From Membranipora membranacea (Eukaryota; Bryozoa; Gymnolaemata; Cheilostomatida; Membraniporidae), in assembly GCA_914767715.1 (NCBI GenBank), contig OU612075.1, positions 21,824,001 through 21,888,000 on the forward strand: DNA of 64,000 bases, given 5' to 3'. A program made the translations under genes and the position numbers. The number at the start of each line of letters is the position of its first letter. Positions within the stretch are counted from its first letter, which is position 1. The notes beneath the pieces were generated by a model that was not told the origin of the DNA, ran no database searches, and saw nothing but the letters and a program-made list of their open reading frames with translations. Shown here piece by piece: positions 11,776-23,365 of the stretch.

Positions 11776-11898
11776 GAACAGAGGAATTTGCAGAAAGTTG
11801 AGAATAATTGTAAAGAGGAAACCCACCTCAGTGAAGATGCGCAATGTTGAGACTATTACTTCTGCAATTGTGAGGGATTGTCTTCTTAACAAAAATGA
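11776..11898 (+). CDS. Putative internal exon, unrecognised protein
   Basis: A long pyrimidine-rich stretch ending TTTGGCAG (11768-11775) precedes 123 bases open in one frame (NRGICRKLRIIVKRKPTS.., then VETITSAIVRDCLL), and a GTAAGC donor follows at 11899. The peptide is basic and does not resemble the neighbouring transposons. No partner exon was found nearby. It could belong to a host gene split by the insertions on either side, or be chance. Confidence 0.35.
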
Positions 11899-11902
11899 GT
11901 AA

Positions 11903-12904
11903 GCAACTCTTGTATATTAGAGAGATTCCCTTAATTTATATCTGATCTGATGTTGTTTTCATGACATTTTAAAGCCTGCAAAATTATGTTAGACATAGCA
12001 TGGCATTGTCTTATTATTATGGATTACTGTAATTGAAGCTTTAAAGAAATAATTTAACCCTATATTATATTACAATAATGATAACAAATAAATATAGATG
12101 ACAAATAATTGATGACTGCTCTTAGTGCCAAAAAGAAATTCAATCTTATGCGAGATAGTCGCCAATTTCTGTCCATGGCAGTGTGGAAATGAGGCTCTCT
12201 TGCGTACTGAAAATAATTCAATAAACCATACATGTTTTGCCAAATTTGAGCAGGCATAAAATCAAGTGAAAACAACCCGTTCTTTTGATGAATATGAACT
12301 GTCCTTTGTCAGTCTCGACCTCCGAACCAAAAAAGCACTAAGTTCTTTTATTGGAGTAGAAAATCTCCGTTATCAGATGGACTATTATGTTTGCTATATT
12401 CAAGACGGTCTGAATAGCCTGGGGGTTAGCAACTTGGACAGGTGTTGTCAGCAACAGGAGTTCGAGTCTCGTTGTGTACAGTAAATTTGTTTTTAAGTCT
12501 AATTGACAAGATAGGGATTTAGGTATGACAAAGGAAAAAACTGAATAGGTGGACACACCGGCCATATGGGCGGATGGTAGTCGTGGACGGACAACAAGCA
12601 GGAGAGCAGTGGATCGAGACCCAGCAGCAGTCCGAATCCGAAGGCAGAGAAGACCGGACCAGCAGTGGGAGCAGCTTAAGCAGGAACAGCAGGGAGGCAT
12701 GAAGAGCAGCCAGCAGAGGAACAGAGGCAGTTGGCATCCGGGACTTTAAAACAAAACCAGAATTTTGCCAATTTTAGTACAAGTATAACTATTACTCTGC
12801 AATAAAATATTCTCCATTACAGAGCTTCATACTGCTATAATTTCGCCGTAAGGGATCGAACCCAGGTAACCATTTTACCAAACAAGTGTCAAACTAACAT
12901 GACA
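11903..12904. other. No clear gene; tRNA-like B-box and purine-rich patch
   Basis: At 12420-12480 the sequence GGGGTTAGCAACTTGG with GAGTTCGAGTCTC resembles pol III A- and B-box parts, plausibly a tRNA-derived repeat. 12540-12740 is a GC- and purine-rich patch with open frames on both strands, rich in Arg, Gln and Ser and without family features. 12850-12860 (GATCGAACCCAGGT) is another B-box-like piece in antisense. Confidence 0.4.
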
Positions 12905-13465
12905 TGGTCAGGATTTTAACTGTTAGCGATTTGAGCGCGGAAAATGAATATTTCAGGTTGAACTTGAACCCAGGACCAAAGGACTGGTACAGTATCCACA
13001 CTCTAACCACCACACCATATCAGATGCTGTGATGTTGACAATTCGAAACTTGGACAGGATTTTAACTGTTAGCAATTTGAGCGGGTTAAAATGAATATTT
13101 CAGGTTGGACTTGATCCTAGGAACCACCAACTGGTACAGTGTCTGACACTCTAACCACCACACCATATCAGATGTTGTGATGTTCACATTTCGAAACTTG
13201 CTCAGGATTTTAACTGTTAGCGATTTGAGCGGGTTAAAATGAATATTTCAGGTTGGGCTTGATCCCAGGAACCACCAACTGGTACAGTGCCTGACACTCT
13301 AACCACCACACCATATCAGATGTTGTGATGTTCACAATTCGAAACTTGGACATGTTTTCAACTGTTAGTGATTTGAGAGAGCAAACGAATACATCAGGTT
13401 GGTCTTGAACCCAGGAACAAACGCCTGGTACAGTGTCCAACATGTTAACCCCCACACCACAGTAG
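12905..13465. repeat. Tandem array of ~148-bp units with pol III-like B-box
   Basis: Four units: the phrase CAGGATTTTAACTGTTAGCG or a variant starts at 12909, 13055, 13203 and 13351, spacing 146-148. Each unit carries TGAACCCAGGA or TGATCCCAGGA, the antisense of a tRNA B-box-like sequence, then CTGGTACAGT and ACTCTAACCACCACACCAT, the antisense of an A-box-like sequence. Weaker relatives of the same phrase occur at 13545-13615 and 13690-13760. It reads as an amplified tRNA-derived (SINE-like) unit. Confidence 0.8.
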
Positions 13466-14612
13466 TTTTTGTCTTCAGTGTTTATATAAACTCAGTCTGA
13501 TATTTTACAGCTATGCGCATAAGTAAGAAAATCAACAGACTGGGTGTTTCCGAACCCAGGACCATCATATCTAACAGGTGATATAGTCCAAAACCATGAA
13601 CCCTACACCACCGTGACCATGTTTATTGACACAACTAAAATCTAGGTCTTATATTATTCTACTGTTTGGAGTTGAAACATGAGAATACACCAGGTAGGAA
13701 ATGAACCACCACCCTGTCTACTCACAATCCACCATTCTATTAACTACACCATTGGAGTGGTAATGATCTACACTTCTTAAAACGTGATCTGATAATTTTC
13801 ACTTTGAAAAGTCAAAATAAATAACCAATAGAAAAGTTTGATATTGAAGTTAACTGCCTAAAAACTATGTTCATTCACTTGTTGGAAAATGAAAGACAAA
13901 TCGCACACATGCCGAATGTTAAGGCTGAGGCCACGTAGACAAATGTTAAACAACCCGAATATGTACTTGTCCAATATCATACACAAGATTTTGAACTTTT
14001 GTAAATTTTAATTTTTTTGTTCTGCAGATTTCACGCTTTTTAATTAAGGGATATCTCGTTCATAACAACATCGTCCAGTGGCGTAGTTTACTCTCTTGTT
14101 CTGCAGTTGTGTTAGCAGTATATGAAATAACAGAATTATGTTGAAAAGCAATAGAGAGATTATTATCAATTATCAGCAAAAAAAACTCTATACAATAAAA
14201 ACCCAAGTGGTGAGGTGTAAATTATCCATGAAAAAGTAAAAAAAACATAAATACAGCAATAATATGCAATACAATTCAAGTACATATATCTAAAGCACTC
14301 AGAATGCACATACCCATATTACAATGAATGTTCCAAAAATATAAATAAAACAGTTCACCCTACCATATTATGTTCAAACCCAAATCATGTTTTATATAAT
14401 GAATAAAGGTTTATGCAGGGAGATTAATCAAACCTTAGAGTTGTCCAACCAATTGTGTGGAGGACACAACTCAACCAAGAAATTTATCTCAATGATTCCA
14501 ATCGATAAAGCGGATTGAAGGAAAAGTTTTGAAAACAACGGTGTACAATTAGACTAACATGAATCTGGATACCTTACAGCTACAACGGATGGTGGTAGCG
14601 TTTGCAGATGTC
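13466..14612. other. No gene recognised
   Basis: AT-rich spacer. Apart from decayed relatives of the 148-bp repeat up to about 13760, I see no coding or structural signal. Confidence 0.5.
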
Positions 14613-14664
14613 CTACTCCTCATCACCCGGAGCCGTAAAATTGTCTCCTATAGTGGTAACAGCC
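14613..14664 (-). CDS. Putative terminal exon, unrecognised protein
   Basis: On the minus strand, CTGATTCTTGTTTTCAG (14665-14681 on the plus strand) is an excellent acceptor. The following 52 bases read AVTTIGDNFTAPGDEE and then TAG. It could be the 3' end of the minus-strand gene whose exons appear at 23.2-23.8 kb, with transposons in the introns between. That link is inference only, and the exon is short. Confidence 0.3.
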
Positions 14665-15480
14665 CTGAAAACAAGAATCAGACAGGATCGATTGATTAAG
14701 AACAGATCAGGAAATTAAGTGTTTCTGCTGGTACCTTTAACAATAGAGATCCCAACATTTGAATACACATTCTTTGCAATTAGCGTAGTTGTATACAAAT
14801 GACCAACAATTATACAACAGCTCTTTTAAACCCAATAAACTGGCAATAAAGAGAGTGTTGGATGTGATTGGTTTGGGTGAGTGAGAGAGCCAATGCCGGG
14901 TTATTTCATACTTTATTGAAAGTGTTTATTTAGTTGGCCTCGTTCTGTAAATTGATTAATCATCTTTACATTACTTGCCCTCATATAAGAGATATTGAGA
15001 TCACATTTTTTCATTTTTTACCATATCACAAATTCATCAAAAAGGTACTTTTAGAAAAGTATCATAAATAGCCTAGCATTTGCTCTCTTCACAACCCAAT
15101 CAATCATAGCAAAACATTAGCCTAACACACACCATTGTTGAAAATCAATCTTGTACCCAATTTCCTAAAGAAAGCCACTATATTTTTATTCATTTAGTAA
15201 AGATAAAAGAAGTCACCATTACAGATGGTAAAGAGGTGATGGTGGATTTGGGGAACAAAAATGATTTGTGATATCAACAAATTGATGCCTACCTTTGCAT
15301 GGATAATGGATGGATATTGAAAATTTATTCTGTCTCTGCCATGTGGTTGAGAAATAAAAGCGTCTGTTGAGCTCATAATAAAAATATTAAAATACTGTAT
15401 AATATAAAAATGTTGCAGTGTTGTACCGTTATAAAATGATACTCAGAGAAATGTTTTATTTAAAATTTTGATGCATTGTG
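14665..15480. other. No gene recognised
   Basis: AT-rich spacer containing only short open frames without family features. Confidence 0.5.
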
Positions 15481-15489
15481 CTCTAAAAC

Positions 15490-16290
15490 AGTTCTTACGA
15501 ATATCAACTCTACACTTCAAGGCACGGTAGCGCCCTGAGGGTAGCTTATCTAGCTCAAAAAGAGGGTCATTCTCGATGGCGTAGATTCTAAGGCACTTAT
15601 TGTGAAAACGATGTTCATAGACATCAGATATGTTGGAGAGTCTGCATCCTGCTAGATAAGATAACCTGCTGTGGAGATCGCATTGTCAAGAGATTCTCGA
15701 CATGAATTGGACATATGACCAAAAACAGTGCACAGATGGTAAATAAAAACGCACTCAATGAACGTGACATAGCATCTCAATCTGATTGGTTTAGGCACTT
15801 TGAGGAATGATAGATGTTTCATAATAAAAAGCCGTTTTCTAGCTTTCCTAACGACAGACTGGGTATGATCTTTAAAAGTGAGCTTTGAGTCAAAAGAAGC
15901 GCCAAGATATACAAATTGATCGACTCGTTGAACCTCAGTACCCTCAGTTATTACAGCTTGGATTATCATGTTTTCACTAATAAAACCAGTCAGTGAGGAA
16001 TTCCGCAGCTGAGTCCAGTGTTGATGGTGTCTTAGGTGTGCAAAGCTCTAATAGGATAGTGTCATCTGCATACTTGATCAGGTGGTAGTTACCATATGGT
16101 GGTAAAGGCATATTCTGGACATATATGGAGAATAGCAGTGGGCTCCAGACGCACCCCTGTGGACTGCCAGTGGATGTTGTTTTGACAGCAGAGAATTGAC
16201 CTTTAACTTCCACTTTTTGTCTCCTATCTGTCAGGAAGTTGTATATAAGGTTGATGATGTTGCCGTGTAGGGGGGAATTTACGAGCAGCG
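15490..16290 (-). mobile_element. Antisense LINE fragment, reverse transcriptase C-terminal half
   Basis: Read on the minus strand from 16290 downward: LIYNFLTDRRQKVEVKGQFS, then SPQGCVWSPLLFSIYVQN, then the catalytic YADD at 16061-16072. A frame change near 15970 is followed by VDQFVYLGASFDSKLTFKDH and a C-terminal tail DKLPSGRYRALKCRVDIR ending with a stop near 15440. The tail matches the one at 11240-11395, so both belong to related CR1/L2-type elements. The endonuclease and 5' end are missing, as expected of 5'-truncated insertions. Confidence 0.85.
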
Positions 16291-16353
16291 TACATAGTTT
16301 TTGGAGTTGGAGTCAAGATGTTTAGTAACTATATCAAGTAACATCAATAGTGC

Positions 16354-16505
16354 ATTATTGATTGGTAATGCTATTTGTTGTAGTCTAGTCACAACTACTG
16401 GTCACGATGATAGTTAACCTCAAGGAATACAGAGGCTGCAGCTAACAATCATCGTGACCAGTAGTTGTGACTAGACTACAACAAATAGCATTACCAATCA
16501 ATAAT
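16354..16505. repeat. Perfect 58-bp inverted repeat hairpin
   Basis: Bases 16354-16411 equal the reverse complement of 16448-16505 with no mismatch that I see; the 36-base spacer extends the stem weakly (GTTA/TAAC). Arms begin ATTATTGATTGG. No coding content. A recent foldback element or MITE. Confidence 0.9.
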
Positions 16506-16650
16506 TTTTTATTTGAAATTATGAATAGATTTTAATTTACCACGTTGTCGTTGTACTATATCTACTAGAAGTCCCTAGATAGACTTGTCACGCAGCTACT
16601 TTTTTTGTTTTGGTGGTAAGAACAAGTAGCCGGGTGACAAAGCTAGCAAA

Positions 16651-17122
16651 AAGATAGTTGAATCTGTCCTATTTCCATTCATAAACCTAGCCAATCAATC
16701 ACACCTAAATCAGCATCCTTTCTCATAGTATGAAAGCAGCTCCACCCAGTACATGTTATATTTAAATATCACTGGCTCTGCTCCATATGGGTTCAAGAAA
16801 ATAATTTAGCCATAACCCCATTAAAAATGACAATATAACATACCTGAACAAGTCATACAAGACGTCCAAAAACATGAATATATATTGCAATTGCAGCCAT
16901 GAGAGTGCCGTCTTGTATGACTTGTTCAGGTATGTTATATTGTCATTTTTAATGGGGTTATGGCTAAATTATTTTCTTGAACTCATATGGAGCAGAGCCA
17001 GTGATATTTAAATATAACATGTACTGGGTGGAGCTGCTTTCATACTATGAGAAAGGATGCTGATTTAGGTGTGATTGATTGGCTAGGTTTATGAATGGAA
17101 ATAGGACAGATTCAACTATCTT
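16651..17122. mobile_element. Long hairpin element with 213-bp arms
   Basis: Left arm 16651-16863 and right arm 16910-17122 are the same length and complementary along their whole length; I see one difference (GGGTTC against GAACTC near 16790 and 16980). The spacer is 46 bases. Arm ends read AAGATAGTTGAATCTG. No protein is encoded. Such near-identity means a very recent origin or ongoing arm-to-arm conversion, and a transcript would fold into long double-stranded RNA. Confidence 0.95.
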
Positions 17123-19375
17123 GTTCCTAGCATCTTTCTGTTATCACAATGGCAATATCTTACACACATCCTATGTAGAAAGGTTTATGTTCCAATCTGC
17201 AAGTGTGTGACACTTGACGAGGCACAAGTAGGTTTTTGTAACTAGCACTCATTTGCAGAATGGACTCTTGGCTGCTTTATATGACGGCTGTTTATTATGA
17301 CAAAGCCCTGTACAAGTAATGAGTGTGACTACTGATAGCTAAATTCTGGATCTTGTGAAACAATTAGGGTTCGGATGCATTAAGAAATACAAAAGGAGGT
17401 TATCTTAATATAGTAAAGCCAATTTTAAAGATTACATACTTTGATGCTGCAGATTAGTGCAGCTGGATTGTTTAAAATGTCAATTATTTTCTGGCTTAAA
17501 ACAATAAGAATAACTGGGAAGATCAAATTAAACTTTGCACAGGTCAAAATTCTCTATTCACTGAAACATGTCATGTATGATGGATTTCATTATTTCATTG
17601 TGAGATGGATAGATTTGCTCCATTTTGTTCAAATGTAAATCACTATGTAATAAACTGGTAAACTAGAATAAATCTTAAAAAACAGTTAATGCATTGAGGG
17701 TAAAGATTACACACCCAAGACAGTATGATGTCGTAATCACCTACAATGGTCAGATATACTGTATGATACCTGAAAGCAAAACATGTGCCATTTGGTCCCA
17801 TACCTGACCTGTTATTTTCTTTGGAAAAATTGCGGTACTTTCTGGTCGGAGTATGTATAACATCCAATCAAGATAATACTACAAAAAATTGTATAATAAA
17901 AGCAATGAAGGTTGTGAGATGTTGCTTTACACATAAAAATGATTCTAATCTCTACTTTTCTACCATGAGAAACAAAAAAGGTAGACAGATGTTGATAGAT
18001 TTTGACAAACTTATAATATAAATGCCTTTAGATCTGATGGAATCAAAATTATTAAGAATGCGGACTTTTTCTGTCGGATTGTGCTTGAACTTGCATGGCC
18101 AATATGCATTTATGTAGGGAGGCTGAGAATTGAAAATGACCGCTCTGGAACCTTCGGATACAGATTGCTTCCTACTTCAGAGCACTATACACGGTGCTGC
18201 CTCAGCCTGAGTCATTTCTGGAGTCATACATTGTTTGTTCTAACACACATGGACCATCTGCCTCGGTAAATTTCTTTCCTTGAATGAATATATCGAACAG
18301 AAATATGTATGTACACAGCAAAACGGGAGGGGGGGTTGATTGAGAAAACACTATGCCAAAAATCCATGCAGAATATTTGAAAACCATCACTCATTTACGA
18401 AATTAAATTCTCTTATGTAACAGCTTTAATCATCATTTTAACAATGATGATCGTTTGTAAGCCAAAGTGACTCTTCTAAGATGGCTCATTACTGAGAATT
18501 CAGTACTGTCCAAACTGACTCATGTGACTTTGATATACGTGGTGTTGATAGTCATGTTAGTTGCTTTAATTATTTAAGCCAAAAATATGAATGATGATCT
18601 GCAAAATAGCTCCTCTTTCACAAAGTATTTGAAATCAATCTGCCACTGCTGATGTTTTGATGTTAGTGTTCTGTTGATGTGCATCCGCGTACAGTGAATG
18701 ATACTGATTATCATCATTCACCATCGATCCCTTATAAATTGATAACTAAATGCTGATGTGTGTAGAGGTTCTATGAGAAATTACCCCTATCAAACGGGAC
18801 GCTGAACAGGGAAGTGTTTTTCATATCCGCTGTTTGTGTTCTCAATTAGCAGTCTGATGTTCTCTAAAGTAAGCTAATTTCTATGAATATTGTCAGAAAA
18901 AACAAAGATGGTGTTAAAATGCCATTTGAACGGGAAATTTCTCCTGTACTCTATAGAAAATATTATATAAGGTATATACTTTACTCCTCCTGGGTAGTAA
19001 TATTCATCAAAAAAATAATCAGAAAAACTACTCGGGACTTGAGTGGTGTACGCACCTGACCTGACCTTTATGCAGCCTGGATCGATCGTCCACAAAAGTT
19101 GGTTATGAGTATGAGTTTCTTTGTTAGATTATGATCTGGTCATATGCCAGCTGGCCTGCCTATCTATACATGCACATTATCTCTAGTTATCAGCAATATT
19201 CCTGAAACTGATGAAACAAATAGAAAAGTAGCAATCTCAGTCATATGCAGTAATGCAGAATTGTCCCTCCTCACAATAGTGACAGATAACTCCTAGTTTA
19301 CAAATTGGATCAACCAGGGAGTTTGGCACTTTTGTCCCTCACTTCCTAATCGACTGATACATTATGTATGAACAC
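17123..19375. other. No gene recognised
   Basis: AT-rich spacer. Short open frames such as 17785-18021 and 18874-19095 lack splice support and family features. A GGGAGGGGGGG tract lies near 18328. Confidence 0.45.
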
Positions 19376-20790
19376 CATAGAGTTATATTATAATCTCGAG
19401 TCTAGCGTGGACAAACTGTACAAAAAAAGCATCAGTTGTTGTCCTAATTAGTTATTGTGAAACATGTGATACTACACAATCTGGTTGAGTTGTTGTCCTG
19501 GGGGGTCCTTCAATTAGAAAGAGCGATGCATTACTAAAGCAAGTTACCACTATCACATCGCTCAAAATTATCACTCACTTTGTCTTTCAATTAGACAAAA
19601 TCGCTCCCAAAGCGCTCACTCACAATGTATATAGTTCCATCATTGAGTGAGCGATCTGATAGCTAGAGCCCTAGCAGGTATCGCTCACTCAGGGAGTGAG
19701 CAATAAGAATGCGATCTTTGCTGTTTCTAATTGAAAGACCTCCCTGATTATCATAGTTTCGTTAATAAAGAGGATTTGTAGACCATTATTTGTCAATGAT
19801 CTAGTGTGATTTAAATAGGAGAATATTAGAATTGGGTATTCAATTTCAATATTTAGAACGCATATAGCTGTTAGATTCAGAAGATTACACATGCCAGCAT
19901 GTAGTTCAGTTGCAGGTATTTTCTCTGTCAGTCAATGAAAAAGTTGTAGATGTTTTCAGATCAATATAAGCTAATATGTACTGTGATTAGCTGATTTGTG
20001 CCACTTGCCAATCATATTACTTGAGTCCTGTCCCTCTTACTTATGCATACGGAGGTTTTTTTCTATCTTCCCAGTTCCAGCTACTGACGCTGATTTTTGG
20101 ATACATGGTGTACAAGTATCCTGTGGAAAACCGATCTGAGGTAGAAGTTTGCCGCTTGCATCATTTGCAGACAAAGTTAACATAATTTTCAGATTCAGGT
20201 TTTTTAATCAGTCATCAATTGTTTATGGAGTGTAAGATTTGAGTGTTAGTTTTAGTTTTCCAGATGTAGTTGTACTCAGATCAGCGTTAAAATTAAGGCA
20301 AGTCAAAAGTGATATTGCTATCAGCCCTCATTGCTCACTAGATAACTTTCTGGCTATGTGTCATTTATTTCAATACCATCAATCCATTCCTACTCGATAC
20401 TCAAGGCTGTCGGAAATACTTACTCTGGTCGTTCAACGATTTGAGAAATTAAACACGCAGCAGTTTTCCCACTTTTCATTCTCTCAAGAAAATGTTTAAA
20501 ATATTTGCAACCATCTATCCAAATGCACAGCATATGTCAACTTTCTATCTTAAAGAGTCGTCATTACGAATGCTTTCACCGAAGTATTTTAAAAGTATTT
20601 AGGGTGATATTGAGGTTACCATCACATATACTTTACATACACAAACAAACAGCCACTATGATCATTGTCAAGATCATCGTATCAGAAAAATTGCATCACA
20701 CCTCCCTCCCCTCCGAATCAAATAGTCTCGTATTCTGAGTGTCGCTAGAAATCAGAAATATCGTAAACATTGGTGAGTGAGCGAAATTGT
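19376..20790 (+). mobile_element. Copy A of a TIR DNA transposon, right end lost
   Basis: From CCATAGAGTTA at 19376 the sequence follows the element at 43.04-44.71 kb in order: the AGCATCAGTTGTTGTCC and ACACAATCTGGTTG end region; CCACTTGCCAATCATAT and CCTGTCCCTCTTACT near 20000-20050; CCTCATTGCTCACTAGAT near 20325; CACAAACAAACAGCCA near 20640; and AGAAATCAGAAATATCG near 20750. Homology then stops and no right inverted end is found. No transposase domain is recognisable. A younger MITE interrupts it at 19500-19744. Confidence 0.8.
19500..19744. mobile_element. MITE with CAATTAGAAA ends nested in copy A
   Basis: The left end GGGGGGTCCTTCAATTAGAAA is matched in inverse by the right end TTTCTAATTGAAAGACCTCCC. 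In between, GAGCGAT, ATCGCTC and GAGTGAGCGAT recur in both orientations, giving a cluster of short self-complementary words. A similar end (GGGGGGTCGTTCAATTAAAAA) is present alone at 29060-29082. Confidence 0.75.
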
Positions 20791-21729
20791 ATTGACTGTC
20801 TCAGCATAATGGGTTAATTATTTTGCTCCTGCAATGTCAGCCTTGTATATGTAGAAATTCCTGCAAGTTGGTAGAAGGCAGAGGTTGTTCCAAAAAGAAA
20901 GACTGTGACCAACATAGGTAAGAAGAATTAGAGCAATAGCCATCCGTGTATTAAATGGTAAATTTATTCAGTTTGTTTTCTTAGAAATTTTTGTATGAAG
21001 ACACCAGTTTTTTTTCATGGCCGCCCACTTCAGTGGTTTAAAATTGTACATTTTGAGTTTTTCACAGCGGCCACTCAACATTTTATTCCACATCCAACAT
21101 TGTGACAAGAAATGTTCATTCATCATTCTTTTCTTAGCGAAAATATTTTATTGGTAAACACTGACTCAATAGTTAAGGTACACACATACAGATATAGACA
21201 ATAGCGTAAGATTGCATTCACTGATCATGTTGGGAAGCCGACAGAATGGTCACCCGAACAGGACAACGGCCACATAGGTGCAAAAGGTGCAAAGTACATA
21301 CAAGTTAATGGATGTTGAAGAGTTGAAGTTGGTAATTTGTGTATTTTTGTAGCATAAGGCCAGGAATGGGAGGCATGGTGTATAACATTTGCCTGAGTCT
21401 TGGTGGTAAAAGTACAGTGGGAAAGAGAACCAAGAACAAACAAAATAGGATATGACTGAATCCCGTGTTATATGAGTCAATTTGGATATGACGGAATCAT
21501 TTTGCAGTGACTATTTTTTGCTTCTGACTTTTTTATCTATAAAAAAAATAATGGCCGCATAAGAAGGTAAGAAAGATAAATTTCTTAACTGTTTGATTTG
21601 TCTGAAAGAACTTCATGTTCCTCTTAGAAAGTGTTTAGAGACCAATTTACTCTCTTCTAAAACCCAAAACAAATGCTCGAATGTGCTTGAGACAAATGCT
21701 TATAATGCTCAGAACAACAGGTGATACAA
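20791..21729. other. No gene recognised
   Basis: AT-rich spacer with short open frames on the minus strand at 21225-21480 in two overlapping frames; neither has family features. Confidence 0.45.
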
Positions 21730-23026
21730 TACTTGTGTATAACTAGTTAATTTGATGTTGTTTCAGATGAAGCGAAGAAGAAAAAATCAGACTGCTAGAT
21801 GTCAGCTATAATTGTTGGCGCTTACTTCGAGCTTGCAAAAAATGCAATAATAAAAGAGCCAGTCCGTAATTTGGCTGTGACTAAAAAGTGAGGACACTGC
21901 CTACGCTGCCATGAGAGATTATTTAATAAGAAGTCAAATCGTACTCAGGGTTAGGGACAATGATTTGAAAAAGAATCCTATAGATGTACCAAAGCTCACA
22001 CTCTGAACATGTGTTCAAAAGGATAAGCAAAAGGAATGTCCAATGGAGCAGCCAGGGTGTATAATCCATCTAGTAACATCGATCTGCTGTCACAAACTAA
22101 ATGAGAGAAGAAAACATACAGCTCTGATAAATACCAAAAGAGGTACGGTAACCACGGGACAAACTGTGTCGAAATGCAATGAATGTCAGTTGTAGGGTTA
22201 CAGATTAAAATGCTTGCATCTCAAATACAGTAACTGAGGTGGATGACTTGGACGACCACATGGACAGTTTATACCTGGTATTTTCAGGTCTAGACAGAGC
22301 TCACATGGCATCCCTGTTAATTACCAGGAGAGCAGGTTAATTGTCCATAGTTGTATGGCTTGGCTTTGTGTATTGTCAAATTATCTGCATTGGTTGGATG
22401 AGTTGGTTGGTGAGTTGCATTCGGTAGATGCTGGGTTATTTTCTAACTCCCAACGCCAAAAAGCTGCGAGAGAGAGATATTGATTATTTGTTTGTTTTCA
22501 TCGCTATGGCAATGGTGAGGATGCAGGTATTAGGTGATAATACTGTCAGAACATGCGAGTAACAGCAAATGGCTCTATCAACTCCAGTTTTTTTAATGGA
22601 GACCAAAATCCAACCGCAAAAACTAGATTATGAATACTGAGGTGAAGCCACGGCTTGGTAAGTGCGAGAAAAAGGTAATCAACCTACACGGAGCCGGACC
22701 AAATCTTTTGATATCATCTGAAACATGCAGAGAGAGAGATGTAGATGACGGGATCCATTATTGTACTGCATGTATCAAGTCAGGGCCAACCTCATTACGG
22801 TTTTAGCTTTGATGAGATCATGTGTGGTAACTGTCCTACAATAGAAAAGGAAATGAGGAATGGAGATACTGCAAAATATTCTAATGGTAAATTGTTATTA
22901 ATTAAAAAACGGATGATTAAAATCAGATGTCTTATCCCACGCCACATCCAAATACATAAGCGGCGAAATTTTAATGCCATAGTGGCAAACCTGCAATATC
23001 AGGCTGCTCTCTATTTTGCCAACTAA
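21730..23026 (+). pseudogene. Degraded, cysteine-containing coding remnant, family unknown
   Basis: Several interrupted coding-like stretches follow each other on the plus strand: RACKKCNNKRASP near 21820, GHCLRCHERLFNKKSN near 21890, and a longer stretch near 22660-22790 with NLHGAGPNLLISSETCRERD and HYCTACIKSGP. In another frame 22745-23026 continues with MCGNCPTIEKEMRNGD and KYSNGKLLLIKKRM. Paired C-x2-C motifs suggest a zinc-binding protein or a transposon ORF. Stops and frame changes separate the pieces. I do not recognise the family. Confidence 0.35.
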
Positions 23027-23122
23027 GCCACAGTAGTCGATGGACTGCAGTGGAATTCAACCCAATGACCTTCAACATGTGCATGCTAAAGGATGGCGCT
23101 CTAACCAACTGAGCCACCTCCT
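23027..23122 (-). repeat. tRNA-derived SINE-like element, copy 1
   Basis: Read on the minus strand, GGAGGTGGCTCAGTTGGTTA followed by GAGCGCC gives a good pol III A-box with D-arm. About 50 bases later GGGTTGAATTCC is a damaged B-box, then CAGTCCATCGACTAC. The spacing is tRNA-like but an anticodon stem does not form well, so it is a tRNA-derived repeat rather than a tRNA gene. Close copies lie at 39.65 and 47.6 kb. Confidence 0.7.
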
Positions 23123-23244
23123 ACTCCAAATGGGTTATTGGTATTTTACTGTTAAAGATACAGAATGATATGACTCAAAATGTGCTATATTTAGATCACA
23201 ATTATGTGTTATGTGGCTTTCATGATTTTATTTGTTGTACTTAC

Positions 23245-23365
23245 CTCCTGAGGTAATTTTCATCAGCCTCTCGGAGCAGTTGTATTATCTTAAGCACATC
23301 AGCAGCAACAAAACCTCGCAAGCCGTAAACAGATCCAGTGATTATGAACTCCATCCTGTCATGTG
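23245..23365 (-). CDS. Putative exon B of a minus-strand gene, unrecognised
   Basis: The acceptor TTTACAG (plus-strand 23366-23372) and donor GTAAGT (plus-strand 23239-23244) flank 121 bases open as HDRMEFIITGSVYGLRGF and VAADVLKIIQLLREADENYL. Joined to exon A at 23734-23769, the split codon G|CA gives Ala and the frame stays open through both exons. The helical, leucine-rich, acidic-basic composition looks like a cytosolic protein and unlike the transposons here. I do not recognise it. The exon leaves in phase 2; the next exon toward lower coordinates was not found. Confidence 0.5.

Noticed and set aside
12338-12749. Overlapping open frames on both strands in a GC-rich patch
   Set aside because: Frames are open on both strands because of composition; no motif, start context or splice site distinguishes one.
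12905-13465. CRISPR-like array
   Set aside because: Units are ~148 bp, entirely repetitive without unique spacers, and the sequence is eukaryotic.
23027-23122. Functional tRNA gene
   Set aside because: A- and B-box-like words exist, but acceptor and anticodon stems do not form and near copies lie elsewhere; a tRNA-derived repeat fits better. The same applies at 39.65 and 47.6 kb.
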